DNA of 64,000 nt, from assembly GCF_947507565.1 (NCBI RefSeq), contig NC_089175.1, positions 1,477,733 through 1,541,732 of the forward strand, in the 5' to 3' direction. Below the pieces are notes generated by a model. The model had not been told where the DNA came from, made no database searches, and worked only from the letters and a program-made list of their open reading frames with translations. This stretch comes from Oscarella lobularis (Eukaryota > Porifera > Homoscleromorpha > Homosclerophorida > Oscarellidae). Positions 44,585-55,828 of this stretch are shown piece after piece; within the stretch, counting starts at the first letter, position 1, and every line of letters starts with the position of its first letter. The position numbers and the translations under genes are program-made.

Positions 44585-47500
44585 TCAGCACCAGACAACT
44601 TGAACGCCGTGATCCGTCCAAACGCCGAGTTGATGATGATCAAAGCCTCCATTAGGCAACTCCTGGGGCATCTTTACGTCCTGAATGTCCTCCACGTTTT
44701 CGTCTGTCGGCTTCTTCTCCTCCACAACAATATGATTGACATGATTTTCTTGGTGATTTCTGCTCTCAATTACAATTGGCTTTAGAACGATGGCGTTACA
44801 GTTCGCCGCGACGACATCGTTTCCTTTCGCATCCTCTCTCTTTTCGAGATCGTCTGACGGCGAGACGGAACTCGACGAATCGTAGCAGTCGAGAGCTCGC
44901 GGAATGGGTATTTGTCCAAACTGATTCTGCGGTCCTATGATCGCGCAAAGCGGAAGAAAGAAGAAATTCGCGTAGAGCCAACTAAAGGTCATCACCAGCA
45001 TAAGAAAGACGCCAATCTGAAATAGATTGATAATGGTCGCCGGCATCATCATTACGCCGGCGGCGAACGTCGTCAAAGCGGCCATAGATATCGCCTGACC
45101 CATTTGCCGAACGGCAAATAGAGTCCGATCGCGTCGCAGGGGCTCCGGACTCAGTCGGTACGCGACGCCGAAATGAACTGTAAAATCGACGGCGAGACCG
45201 ACGGCGAGCGCCACGGTGACAGATTCAATGACGTTGAGCTCCCAGCCAAGGAGCACAACCGTGCCGACAGTGCAGAGCAGCACGAAGCCGATAGCGACGA
45301 TAGCGTAGAAACTGATGACGATATTGAACGTCGTTATGAAGAGAACGATGAAGGCGAGACCGAGAGCGACGCCCATGGCCGTAACGGTGCCGCTGAATAG
45401 ATTCTGCTGAGTGTCGTAGAACGAAACAGCCAACGATGATACCCAGCCGTCGCGCAGTCCCGCCGGTTGATCAGCGCCGCGCCACCGATCCATGAACCCC
45501 GTCATCTCGTCGTAAATGTCGGTCATCTCGTTGAAACGCCACGTGAAGCCGCGATTCGTGACGATTTGTGCCGTCACCGCTTTGACGTTGCCGTCGTCGT
45601 CGAATTTGACGCTGAAATAGTCCTTTTCCGTCCGATTGACGACGATTCCGTTCGCCCAACGTTTCAAACATGTGTCGAACGTCGTCGGACTGTCGACGGG
45701 CAGCGAAACGTTGCAGCAGAGATCGTAAGGCGCCGTTGGCACCCAGCCGCGCGATTCGGCTAACGCTTCGTGAGCGACGCACGCGTTCGCGTGTCGCAAA
45801 CTCGCCAGCCAATCGTCCATTTCCGAAGCAAAGCACGTTTTTGACGACTGATAGAAGGATTCGTCTCGAACTTGACGGCAGAAGTCGAGAAAATACGCCT
45901 GACGTTCGCGCGTGAATTCGAATCCCGACCTCCAATAGGGCTCAAACGTCAAATGAACGGGTACGTCGTCCGGATCGAGATGGTTTCCTCTATCTTCTGC
46001 CACAATGCCCCAGACAAACGTATAGGTGAGACGAACCCTTTCGTTCTCCGCCGGATCGGACGATACTTCGAAATTGAATTCATCTTCCAATTCGAGTTGG
46101 TACGTCGCCAACGGCTCAGAAGACGTGAAGAGTTGAAAACTATCGTCCGACGGCAGACGCAGACGAGGCTTATAGAAAACGGCAATCGCGGCGGCAATCG
46201 CCAGAGCGGTGAGAACTCCGACGAGAACGTAACGAAATTTCACAATAACGTTGGGAACGACTTTGCCGTAGATACTCTTCAATACGTGTTCGACGCCTCG
46301 AAAACACTTGCGAAGGCAGCCGGGATTGCCGCCGCCATCGTCGCTACGACGACAACAGCGACCGCAACAACCGTCGAAATACCTGTCGTGTATAACGACG
46401 ATGGCCGGTAACCACGTTATCATCATGATATAGTTCATGATTATCGCCGTGCCGGCGAAGACGCCGAAGACGCGAAGGGCCGTGATTGCCGATATGGCGT
46501 TCGTGTAGAACGCCGTCGCCGTCGTGCAACTTGTCACGAACATCGCCAAGGCCGCGTGTTTTAGCGTCGTGTCGATCCACGAAGCGACGTCGGCGTTCGG
46601 TCGTGCCGCCTTCGTGTGTCGCCAGATGTCGAGATAGACGAAGACGTCGTCGGCGCCGACGCCGATGACGACGATGAAGGAGAGAAGATTGAGATAGCCG
46701 AAGAAGGGTATTCGAAAGACGATGTGATAGAGAAAATAGGTGATCACCATGGCAAAAACGATGGCGAGGGAACCCATGGAAGTCATAAAGAACGACTGCG
46801 TGTAAATCCACATGATGACGATGATGATTACAAGCGATAAACCGAGATAAATGCTCTCGCGGCCAATGCGCTTGGAAAAAATGCGAAAGGCGATGCCGAG
46901 ATCGTGTCCGGCGATCGTCACCCCATCATATGTGGGCCGATGCTTGGAGAAAAGATCTTCGTAGACGCCGATGTACCAGTCTTGAGGCACGCGACGCGCT
47001 TCTTCGTCGTCTCTGTCCAGCGGATCAAGACTTTGATAGAGAGTTATCGCGTAAGTGAGTTTGGGAAAGTCGGCGGAACTGGTGAGGAGAGCATTGACAA
47101 AATCGATGTCGACCAAATAATGAAGGATTATGTAGACGGCGTTGAAACGAGTGCAGCGTTGTGGCACGGTCAGACAGTTGCGTTCGGTTCGCGGCACGTC
47201 AACGGGATCGTCTGAATATTTCGCCTGCGTTTGAGCGCACGTTTTCGTCAACGAGTCATTGGCGTACCACGGCGCGCAGTCGGTCAGAAGATCCCTTATT
47301 TCGTCGATATCGATTTCTCGGAGAGCCGAGCAGGAGGAGACGTTGCGCGCGGCGGCGATGACATTTCCAAGTGACACGTCCGGACAACACGAGGAGGAGG
47401 AGGTGGTGAAATCCTTGAGGCATATCATACTAAAATTCGTCCTCAATCGAATTTGATTATCCGAGAACGAACACATTGCGTGGATCTTTTCCAGCGTGAA

Positions 47501-48168
47501 GTCAGCCTCGAATACGACTCGGACACGAGTCAGAAAATCGGTCGTCGTGCAGAGAAGAGCTGCGTCATCCTGACCACTTCCGGATTCCTTGACGTCACTC
47601 GCCGAAGGTTCTGGTTCGTAGTCGTCAATTTTGTTAAAAAGAGTAGTGCTTCGAGTGCTAGCCGTGTAGTTTTCCACGTTCTCAACTGTTCGAACTTTTC
47701 GAACGATATCGGTGTTCCTTGAAGCAAAGCCCTAGAATAGAAACCCCCCATATGATATGACCTTTTTATCTTCAGACACGTGCTCTCTGACTCGCTACAT
47801 TTGATTAGCTCCTTCTAAACTTAGATCTCTCACCTTTCCTGGTTCTTCAAACGAAGGAAAAGGGACAGCAAAGTAATCGACGACGCCGCACACAACCGTC
47901 ACGCCGAACACGATGAGAAGCATGGCCCATGGATACTTCGCTATAAACCGCGAATACCTACAAGACATGCTTGCGTTCGATTATAAGGTCAAGAGTTCGC
48001 GGGGGATGCTCGTCACGAAGCCTGAAACCGCGCTGCGATGCGTTCAGGATACTATACTATCAGTAGTTGCACTTCGTTTCCCAAGGCGATTCACACTTAT
48101 CGCCCACGCAAGGGCCCTTCCTACGATTCGAATTTTTCGTACCTTGTCGGTGTCTTCGCGTTTTCCAT
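44585..48168 (-). CDS. Dispatched-like RND transporter B
   Basis: Exons: 48168-48143 (MENAKTPTR), a second exon with the first helix (YSRFIAKYPWAMLLIV, FPSFEEPGK-like end at about 47835), and 47731-44585; about 1,098 residues. The domain layout is as in A: CCPDVSLGNVIAAARN, CTRFNAVYIILHYLVDIDF, VIGVGADDVFVYLDIWRHTK, GWELNVIESVTVALAVGLAV with the TM10 Asp. The loop before TM2 is longer than in A (SSDPAENERVRLTYTFVWG). The C-terminal tail, ending LGVWTDHGVQVVWC, is shared with A and in part with E. B is almost identical to D over its whole length at DNA and protein level, so the two are a very recent duplicate pair. Confidence 0.88.
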
Positions 48169-48542
48169 CACGTTTTTTGAATTTGCGGACTGTTTTCCGC
48201 AGAATGAAGGTCCTGGGCACACCGTACGCACTGTGTCACGCAGCGTACGCTGACAGCACCTTGATTGACTATCCGGGAGCTTTGTACCACCTGTGCCTAG
48301 CGCGCCGCCTAGCGCTGCCTAGCGCCCCCTGAGCGCTCCGAAGTCACGCATCGCACGTGCGGCCCGTGCGAGTTGCGTACACATGTCTTCCTTTCAATAT
48401 ATATCTAAGAAACGGATGCAATAAAAACTTCTCCAAAATCACTAAAATCAAAGCCCTCGAAAAAAGTGGATTTCTGTTGATTTCTACAAAGCCGGAATAC
48501 TTCGCTATCTGCTACGAGAAATTCCTTCAAAAATTGCATTAA
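48169..48542. repeat. B-C spacer, duplicate of the D-E spacer
   Basis: It matches 55401-55752 closely, for example CAATATATATCTAAGAAACG and GAAATTCCTTCAAAAATTGC. The match ends at ATTAATTAAATA: here it then joins gene C coding sequence, while near E it continues as the E 3' flank. An extra short block, GCCTAGCGC repeated (about 48295-48325), is only in this copy. Confidence 0.85.
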
Positions 48543-50244
48543 TTAAATACGGCGACAACAGCGACCACAAAAACCGCCAAAATATTTTTCGTGTATAACG
48601 ATGACGGCTGGTAACCACGTAATCATCAAGATATAGTTCATGATTATCGCCGTGCCGGCGAATATGCCGAAGACGCGAAGGGCCGTGATTGCCGATATGG
48701 CGTTCGTGTAGAGCGCCGTTGCCGTCGTGAAACTCGTCACGAACATCGCCAAGGCCGCGTGTTTCAGCGTCGTATCAATCCACGAAGCGACGACGGCGTC
48801 CGGTCGCGTCGTCTTCTTGTGCCGCCAGATATCAAGATAGACGAAGACGTCGTCGGCGCCGACGCCGATGACGACGATGAAAGAAATAATGTTGAGATAG
48901 CTAAAGAAGGGCACTCGAAAGACGACGTGATAGATGAAGTAGGCGATCGCCATGGTGAAGACGATGGCAAGGGAGCCCATGGACGTAATGAAAAACGACT
49001 GCGTGTAGATCCACATGATGACGAAGATGACGAGAAGCGATAGAGCAATATAGATGCTTTCGCTAACAATGCGCGTGGAAAAAACGCGAAAGGCGATGCC
49101 GAGATCGTGTCCGGCGATCGTCACCCCATCGCACGTGGGCCGATGGTCGGTGAAAAGATCTTCGTAGACACTGATGTACCAGTCTTGAGGCACGCGACGG
49201 GCTTCGATGTCTCTGCTCAACGGATCAAGACTCTGATACAGAGTCAATGCGTAGGTGAGCTTGGGAAAGTCGGTGGAGCCGGCGACAAGAGCGTCGACAA
49301 AGCCTTTGTCAACTAGATAGTGAAGAATTATGTAGACGGAGTTGAAATGAGTGCAGCGTCGAGGTATGGCGAGACAGTTGCGTTCGGCTTGCGGCACGTC
49401 GACGGAATCGTATTTCGCCTGCGTTTGAGCACACGTTCTCGTCAACGAGTTGTTGCCGTACCACGGCGCGCAGTCTGTCAGAAGATCCCTCATTTCATCG
49501 ATATCGATTTCTCGGAGAGCTGAACACGAATAGACGTTGCGTGCGGCGGCGATGACATTTCGAAGAGACACGTCCGGACAACAGGAGGAGGAGGTGGTGG
49601 AATCCTTGAGGCATATAGTACTAAAATTCGTTCTCGATCGAATTCGATTATCTGAGAACGAACACATGGCGCGGATCTTTTCAAGCGTAAAGTCGGCCTC
49701 GAAGACGATTCGAACGCGAGTCAGAAAATCGGTCGTCGTGCACAGAAGAGACGTTTCATCCGGACCACTTCCGGATTCCCCTGCAACGGCTGATTGCGAC
49801 ACAGGCAAGTAGTTGTCAATTTTGTTGAAAAGCGAATTGTGACTCGTATCGCTTGTGTAGATATCCAGGTTCTGAAAAGTGCGAATTTTTCGAACACTAT
49901 CTGTGTTCTTCGAAGCAAAGCCCTATAATTGAACAGCATATAGCTGCCGAACTAATTAATGTTCTCTCCAAATTTAATACAAGTGCAGATGAGCTAATTA
50001 ATTTATTACAAACTCAGAAAGGATCTCATACCTTTGCCGGTTCTTCGAAGGAAGGAAAAGGGACAATCGTGTAATTGAGAACACTGAAGACAGCCGTCAG
50101 ACCAAGCACAATGAGAAGCATAGCCCAAGGGTATTGTTCTATGAACCGCGAATATCTGCAGCAGAGAAAGCTGACTAATTGTTCCCAGTTTCCATGTTTG
50201 CTTCCAGTGCTAGTTTACCTGCTCAATGTATTCGCGTTCTTCAT
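48543..50244 (-). pseudogene. Dispatched-like gene C, truncated A/E hybrid
   Basis: Exons: 50244-50219 (MKNANTLSR), the first-helix exon at about 50155-50032, and 49922-48543; 509 residues if translated. It keeps the first extracellular domain and helices up to the end of the sterol-sensing region (MITWLPAVIVIHEKYFGGFC), then stops after GRCCRRI where A, B, D, E continue for about 570-590 residues. From the start to about 48880 it follows gene A (for example SYLNIISFIV, PVSQSAVAGE); from about 48870 to its end it follows gene E (HEKYFGGFCGRCCRR). All exons present are open, so it may still be expressed as a half-transporter, but it lacks the second RND repeat and TM10 Asp. Confidence 0.82.
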
Positions 50245-50784
50245 CTTGTTTTTCGACTCAAATTCTCACGTCGAGATGAGAACGCTAAGGCCTCCGGCTT
50301 ATCGAATTCAATGAAGATAAATCACTTTAGTTGTGAGGAATTCAAGAGGACATTTGGAGAGCGGATTGATGCTTGGGAAGTGAAAAATATAATGTACATT
50401 AGGGGCCCCGTCACGGAGTATCACACCCGTTAGCCGTTCTCGCCAGTTTTAGCAGTGTAGGTTCTCTCGGGCCGAGTCGAGCTTGGAATGGCATTGGAAG
50501 GGAATATGTAATGTTTGGGGACCGATTAGCACATGCTGTAGGCGAGAAATGCGTCTCGGAGAGAATAGTCGCAGTTTTCCGTTGTCAGATGGACGAATTA
50601 TCGTGCAGCGGAATCCTCGGCAAGCCACAATATTTAGTGCGTTAGCGTGTCTTCTCTCGCCACGCGATGCAGTTCAAGAAGATCACACGTCGAGCTGCAA
50701 CACGTTCGTCCTGAAGCCGTACGAGAGCGATCCGTGAAAGACGAAGGAGAATTTCTTATCCGGGACATCGAGAGACCTCCATCC
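50245..50784. other. C-D spacer, homologous to the A-B spacer
   Basis: Upstream region of C. It aligns with the A-B spacer through GAATTTCTTATCCGGGACA, after which the foldback element begins. No gene. Confidence 0.7.
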
Positions 50785-51989
50785 AGTTTCGAACGCATCA
50801 AGTTTGGAACAGGCGTTTATACCTTAAAACAGACTAGGATAAAAAGCGAACAATAACTCACAAATCTTCGTGTAAAAATTGCAGCTCTCTCCGTTGAGTG
50901 GTATGGGCAGTTAGAAGAGGAGGAAGTCATGTGATCTCTAGGATTCAACCGTTATGTAGCTATAAGCTCCTGAAATTTGCCATTGACATTTGAAAGCAAT
51001 CCGGTAGCACAAATTAAAGCTATAACGGTAATATGCGTTTTTTTCTCTCTGAAAGTACTATAAATCACATCTCTTTTTCTTGGTTTAGTATAATTTTTGG
51101 AGGTTTCTCGCAAAAATTTAAAATTTGACTAGGCTTGTTCGTGAACTTATTTTCTTCACTGTAAACAACGTTATATGATCAAAAACATCAAGACTTGGTA
51201 GTTTGAGAGTTAATGATGTCACATACTAGAAACTGCTAGAACTCCATGAAAACCAAGACTAGCTGCTACAAAGATAAATGCTTTAGAGAACCTGTAAGAC
51301 CTGTTATGTGTCTTTATTGAAGAATTCTAATGAACTCACAACAAGCCTGGTCACATTTTCAATGTTGGTGAGACCTCTATGCCGCGTACGTAAAACCTCC
51401 AATATTCCTGCCTAGCCAAAGCAGAAAAACATGATTTTGCATTTTTTGAAGAAAACAAGCAAATTACTGTCTTAGCTAGAATTTGTGCTTCCGGGTTGAC
51501 ATGCTCTTCAACGGCCCATTTCATAAATAAAGGCCCTTTCAGGAGTTTATAGCTACATAACGGTCGAATCCTAGAGATAGCAGTACAGGAAGACTGCATG
51601 CACGATTTGGTGGCGTTTGAAGGCGTAGAACCAGTTGGCTAAGAAAAAACTTGCGTTCCAATCTAGATCACGCTACCCGTCGGTACTCTACCGGCGATAT
51701 CTCAGCGAGAATACAATCTACGACAATCGCGTAAATTTAGCTAAATAGAAGGGCTTTAAGCTTTCCAACGGTACATAGCACGTCTCTGTGCGATGACTGG
51801 TAACAGAGTTAGACAGGCTGTTCCAAAGCCGATGGGTGTGTTCGAAAGACCGTACCACTCAACGGAGAGAGCTGCAATTTTACACGAAGATTTGTGAGTT
51901 ATTGTGCTACATTTTCGCTTTTAACCGTTTTTTATCCTAGTCTGTTTTAAGGTATAAACGCCTGTTCCAAACTTGATGCGTTCGAAACT
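50785..51989. mobile_element. Long-inverted-repeat (foldback) element, copy 1
   Basis: The ends are inverted copies of each other: AGTTTCGAACGCATCAAGTT at 50785 and its complement ending at 51989, both continuing through GGAACAGGCGTTTATACC and CTAGGATAAAAA to GGAGAGAGCTGCAATTTTA. The right arm (about 51540-51989) is longer; the left arm has an internal deletion after GTCATGTGATC and rejoins at TCTAGGATTCAACCGTTATG. About 600 bases of AT-rich unique middle carry no gene. No transposase, so it is non-autonomous. Its right end lies in the 3' end of gene D. Confidence 0.8.
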
Positions 51990-54900
51990 AGACGGAGGAC
52001 TCTACTACAATTGGCTTTAGAACGATGGCGTTACAGTTCGCCGCGACGACATCGTTTCCTTTCGCATACCCTCTCTTTTCGAGATCGTCTGACGGCGAGA
52101 CGGAACTCGACGAATCGTAGCAGTCGAGAGCTCGCGGAATGGGTATTTGTCCAAACTGATTCTGCGGTCCTATGATCGCGCAAAGCGGAAGAAAGAAGAA
52201 ATTCGCGTAGAGCCAACTAAAGGTCATAACCAGCATAAGAAAGACGCCGATCTGAAATAGATTGATAATGGTCGCCGGCATCATCATTACGCCGGCGGCG
52301 AACGTCGTCAAAGCGGCCATAGATATCGCCTGACCCATTTGCCGAACGGCAAACAGAGTCCGATCGCGTCGCAGCGGCTCCGGACTCAGTCGGTACGCGA
52401 CGCCGAAATGAACTGTAAAATCGACGGCGAGACCGACGGCGAGCGCCACGGTGACAGATTCAATGACGTTGAGCTCCCAGCCAAGGAGCACAACCGTGCC
52501 GACAGTGCAGAGCAGCACGAAGCCGATAGCGACAATAGCGTAGAAACTGATGACGATATTGAACGTCGTTATGAAGAGAACGATGAAGGCGAGACCGAGA
52601 GCGACGCCCATGGCCGTAACGGTGCCGCTGAACAGATTCTGCTGAGTGTCGTAGAACGAAACAGCCAACGATGATACCCAGCCGTCGCGCAGTCCCGCCG
52701 GTTGATCAGCGCCGCGCCACCGATCCATGAACCCCGTCATCTCGTCGTAAATGTCGGTCATCTCGTTGAAACGCCACGTGAAGCCGCGATTCGTGATGAT
52801 TTGTGCCGTCACCGCTTTGACGTTGCCGTCGTCGTCGAATTTGACGCTGAAATAGTCCTTTTCCGTCCGATTGACGACGATTCCGTTCGCCCAACGTTTC
52901 AAACATGTGTCGAACGTCGTCGGACTGTCGACGGGCAGCGAAACGTTGCAGCAGAGATCGTAAGGCGCCGTTGGCACCCAGCCGCGCGATTCGGCTAACG
53001 CTTCGTGAGCGACGCACGCGTTCGCGTGTCGCAGACTCGCCAGCCAATCGTCCATTTCCGACGCAAAGCACGTTTTCGACGTCTGATAGAAGGATTCGTC
53101 TCGAACTTGACGGCAGAAGTCGAGAAAATACGCCTGACGTTCGCGCGTGAATTCGAATCCCGACCTCCAATAGGGCTCAAACGTCAAATGAACGGGTACG
53201 TCGTCCGGATTGAGATGGTTTCCTCGATCTTCTGCCACGATGCCCCAGACAAACGTATAGGTGAGACGAACCCTTTCGTTCTCCGCCGGATCGGACGATA
53301 CTTCGAAATTGAATTCATCTTCCAATTCGAGTTGGTACGTCGCCAACGGCTCAGACGACGTGAAGAGTTGAAAACTATCATCAGACGGCAGACGCAGACG
53401 AGGCTTATAGAAAACGGCGATCGCGGCGGCAATCGCCAGAGCGGTGAGAACTCCGACGAGAACGTAACGAAATTTCACAACAACGTCGGGAACGACTTTG
53501 CCGTAGATACTCTTCAATACGTGTTTGACGCCTCGAAAACACTTGCGAAGGCAGCCGGGATTGCCGCCGCCATCGTCGTTACGACGACAACAGCGACCGC
53601 AACAACCGTCGAAATACCTGTCGTGTATAACGACGATGGCCGGTAACCACGTAATCATCATGATGTAGTTCATGATTATCGCCGTGCCGGCGAAGACGCC
53701 GAAGACGCGAAGGGCCGTGATTGCCGATATGGCGTTCGTGTAGAACGCCGTCGCCGTCGTGCAACTCGTCACGAACATCGCCAAGGCCGCGTGTTTTAGC
53801 GTCGTATCGATCCACGAGGCGACGTCGGCGTTCGGTCGCGTCGTCTTCGTGTGTCGCCAGATGTCGAGATAGACGAAGACGTCGTCGGCGCCGACGCCGA
53901 TGACAACGATGAAGGAGAGAAGATTGAGATAGCCGAAGAAGGGTATTCGAAAGACGATGTGATAGAGAAAATAGGTGATCACCATGGCAAAAACGATGGC
54001 GATGGAACCCATGGAAGTCATAAAGAACGACTGCGTGTAAATCCACATGATGACGATGATGATGACAAGCGATAAACCGAGATAAATGCTCTCGCGGCCA
54101 ATGCGCTTGGAAAAAATGCGAAAGGCGATGCCGAGATCGTGTCCGGCGATCGTCACCCCATCGTACGTGGGCCGATGCTTGGTGAAAAGATCTTCGTAGA
54201 CGCCGATGTACCAGTCTTGAGGCACGCGACGCGCTTCTTCGTCGTCTCTGTCCTGCGGATCGAGACTTTGATACAGAGTTATTGCGTAAGTGAGTTTGGG
54301 AAAGTCGGCGGAATTGGTGAGGAGAGCATTGACAAAATCGATGTCGACCAAATAATGAAGGATTATGTAGACAGCGTTGAAACGAGTGCAGCGTTGTGGC
54401 ACGGTCAGACAGTTGCGTTCGGTTCGCGGCACGTCAACGGGATCGTCTGAATATTTCGCCTGCGTTTGAGCGCACGTTTTTGTCAACGAGTCATTGGCGT
54501 ACCACGGCGCGCAGTCGGTCAGAAGACCCCTTATTTCGTCGATATCGATTTCTCGGAGAGCCGAACACGAGGAGACGTTGCGCGCGGCGGCGATGACATT
54601 TCCCAGCGACACGTCCGGACAACACGATGAGGTGGAATCCTTGAGGCATATCGTACTAAAATTCGTCCTCGATCGAATTTGATTATCCGAGAACGAACAC
54701 ATTGCGTGGATCTTTTCCAGCGTGAAGTCAGCCTCGAAAACGACTCGGACACGAGTCAGAAAATCAGTCGTCATGCAGAGAAGAGATGCGTCATCCTGAC
54801 CACTTCCGGATTCTTTGACGTCACTCGCTGAAGGTTCTGGTTCGTAGTCGTCAATTTTGTTAAAAAGAGTAGTGCTTCGAGTGCTGGCCGTGTAATTTTC

Positions 54901-55400
54901 CACGTTTTCAACCGTTCGAACTTTTCGAACGATATCGGTGTTCCTCGAAGCAAAGCCCTAGAATAGAAACCCCCATATGACCTTTTTATCTGAAAACCTC
55001 AAGGGACGTCAGACACGTGCTCTCTTTCTCGCTACATTTGATTAGCTGTATCTAAACTTAGATCTCTCACCTTTCCTGGTTCTTCAAACGAAGGAAAAGG
55101 GACAGCAAAGTAATCGACGACACCGCATGCAACCGTCACGCCGAACACGATGAGAAGCATGGCCCATGGATACTTCGCTATAAACCGCGAATACCTACAG
55201 GAAAATTCTTGCGTTCGATTATAAGGTCAAGAGTTTGCGCGTCACGAAGCCTGAAACCGCGCTGCGATACTATACTATCAACCCTTGTAGTTGCACTTCG
55301 TTTCCCAAGGCGATTCACACTTATCACCCACGCAAGGGCCCTTCCTACGTGTAGACGATTCGAATTTTTCGTACCTTGTCGGTGTCTTCGCGTTTTCCAT
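51988..55400 (-). CDS. Dispatched-like RND transporter D, C-terminal tail cut by element insertion
   Basis: Exons: 55400-55375 (MENAKTPTR), a first-helix exon at about 55200-55075, and 54957-51988; about 1,039 residues. It is near-identical to B through all twelve predicted helices, including VIGVGADDVFVYLDIWRHTK and the TM10 GLAVD motif, so the transporter core is complete. After VLKPIV the frame leaves the family sequence and ends VESSV; the TAG stop (51990-51988) is formed by the outermost bases of the foldback element (CTAGTTTCGAACGC). About 55 residues of tail found in B are missing. Whether the shortened protein works is not known. Confidence 0.87.
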
Positions 55401-55828
55401 CACGTTTTTTTGAGTTAAATAGAATCTGCGGTCTGTTTCCCGCGGAATGAAGGTCCTGGGCACACCGTACGCACTGTGTCACGTAGCGTAACTGAAACAC
55501 CACTTTGATTGGCTATCCGGGAGTTTTGTACCACATGAAGTCACGCATCGCACGTGCGGCCCGTGCGAGTTGCGTACACAGGTCTTCCTTTCAATATATA
55601 TCTAAGAAACGGATGCAATAAAAACTTCTCCAAATCACTAAAATCAAAGCCCTCGAAAAAAAGTGGATTTCTTTTGATTTCTACAAAAGCCGGAATACTT
55701 CACTAACTGCTACGAGAAATTCCTTCAAAAATTGCATTAATTAAATACACAAGCAGATTGTTTGACTTTCTTCGACTTCTTTTTCAGCTCCTTTTGTACT
55801 TTGAATGACATCGTTCGTTCTAATATTA
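55401..55828. repeat. D-E spacer, duplicate of the B-C spacer
   Basis: 55401-55752 matches 48169-48553. It holds the promoter of D and the 3' flank of E. No gene. Confidence 0.8.
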
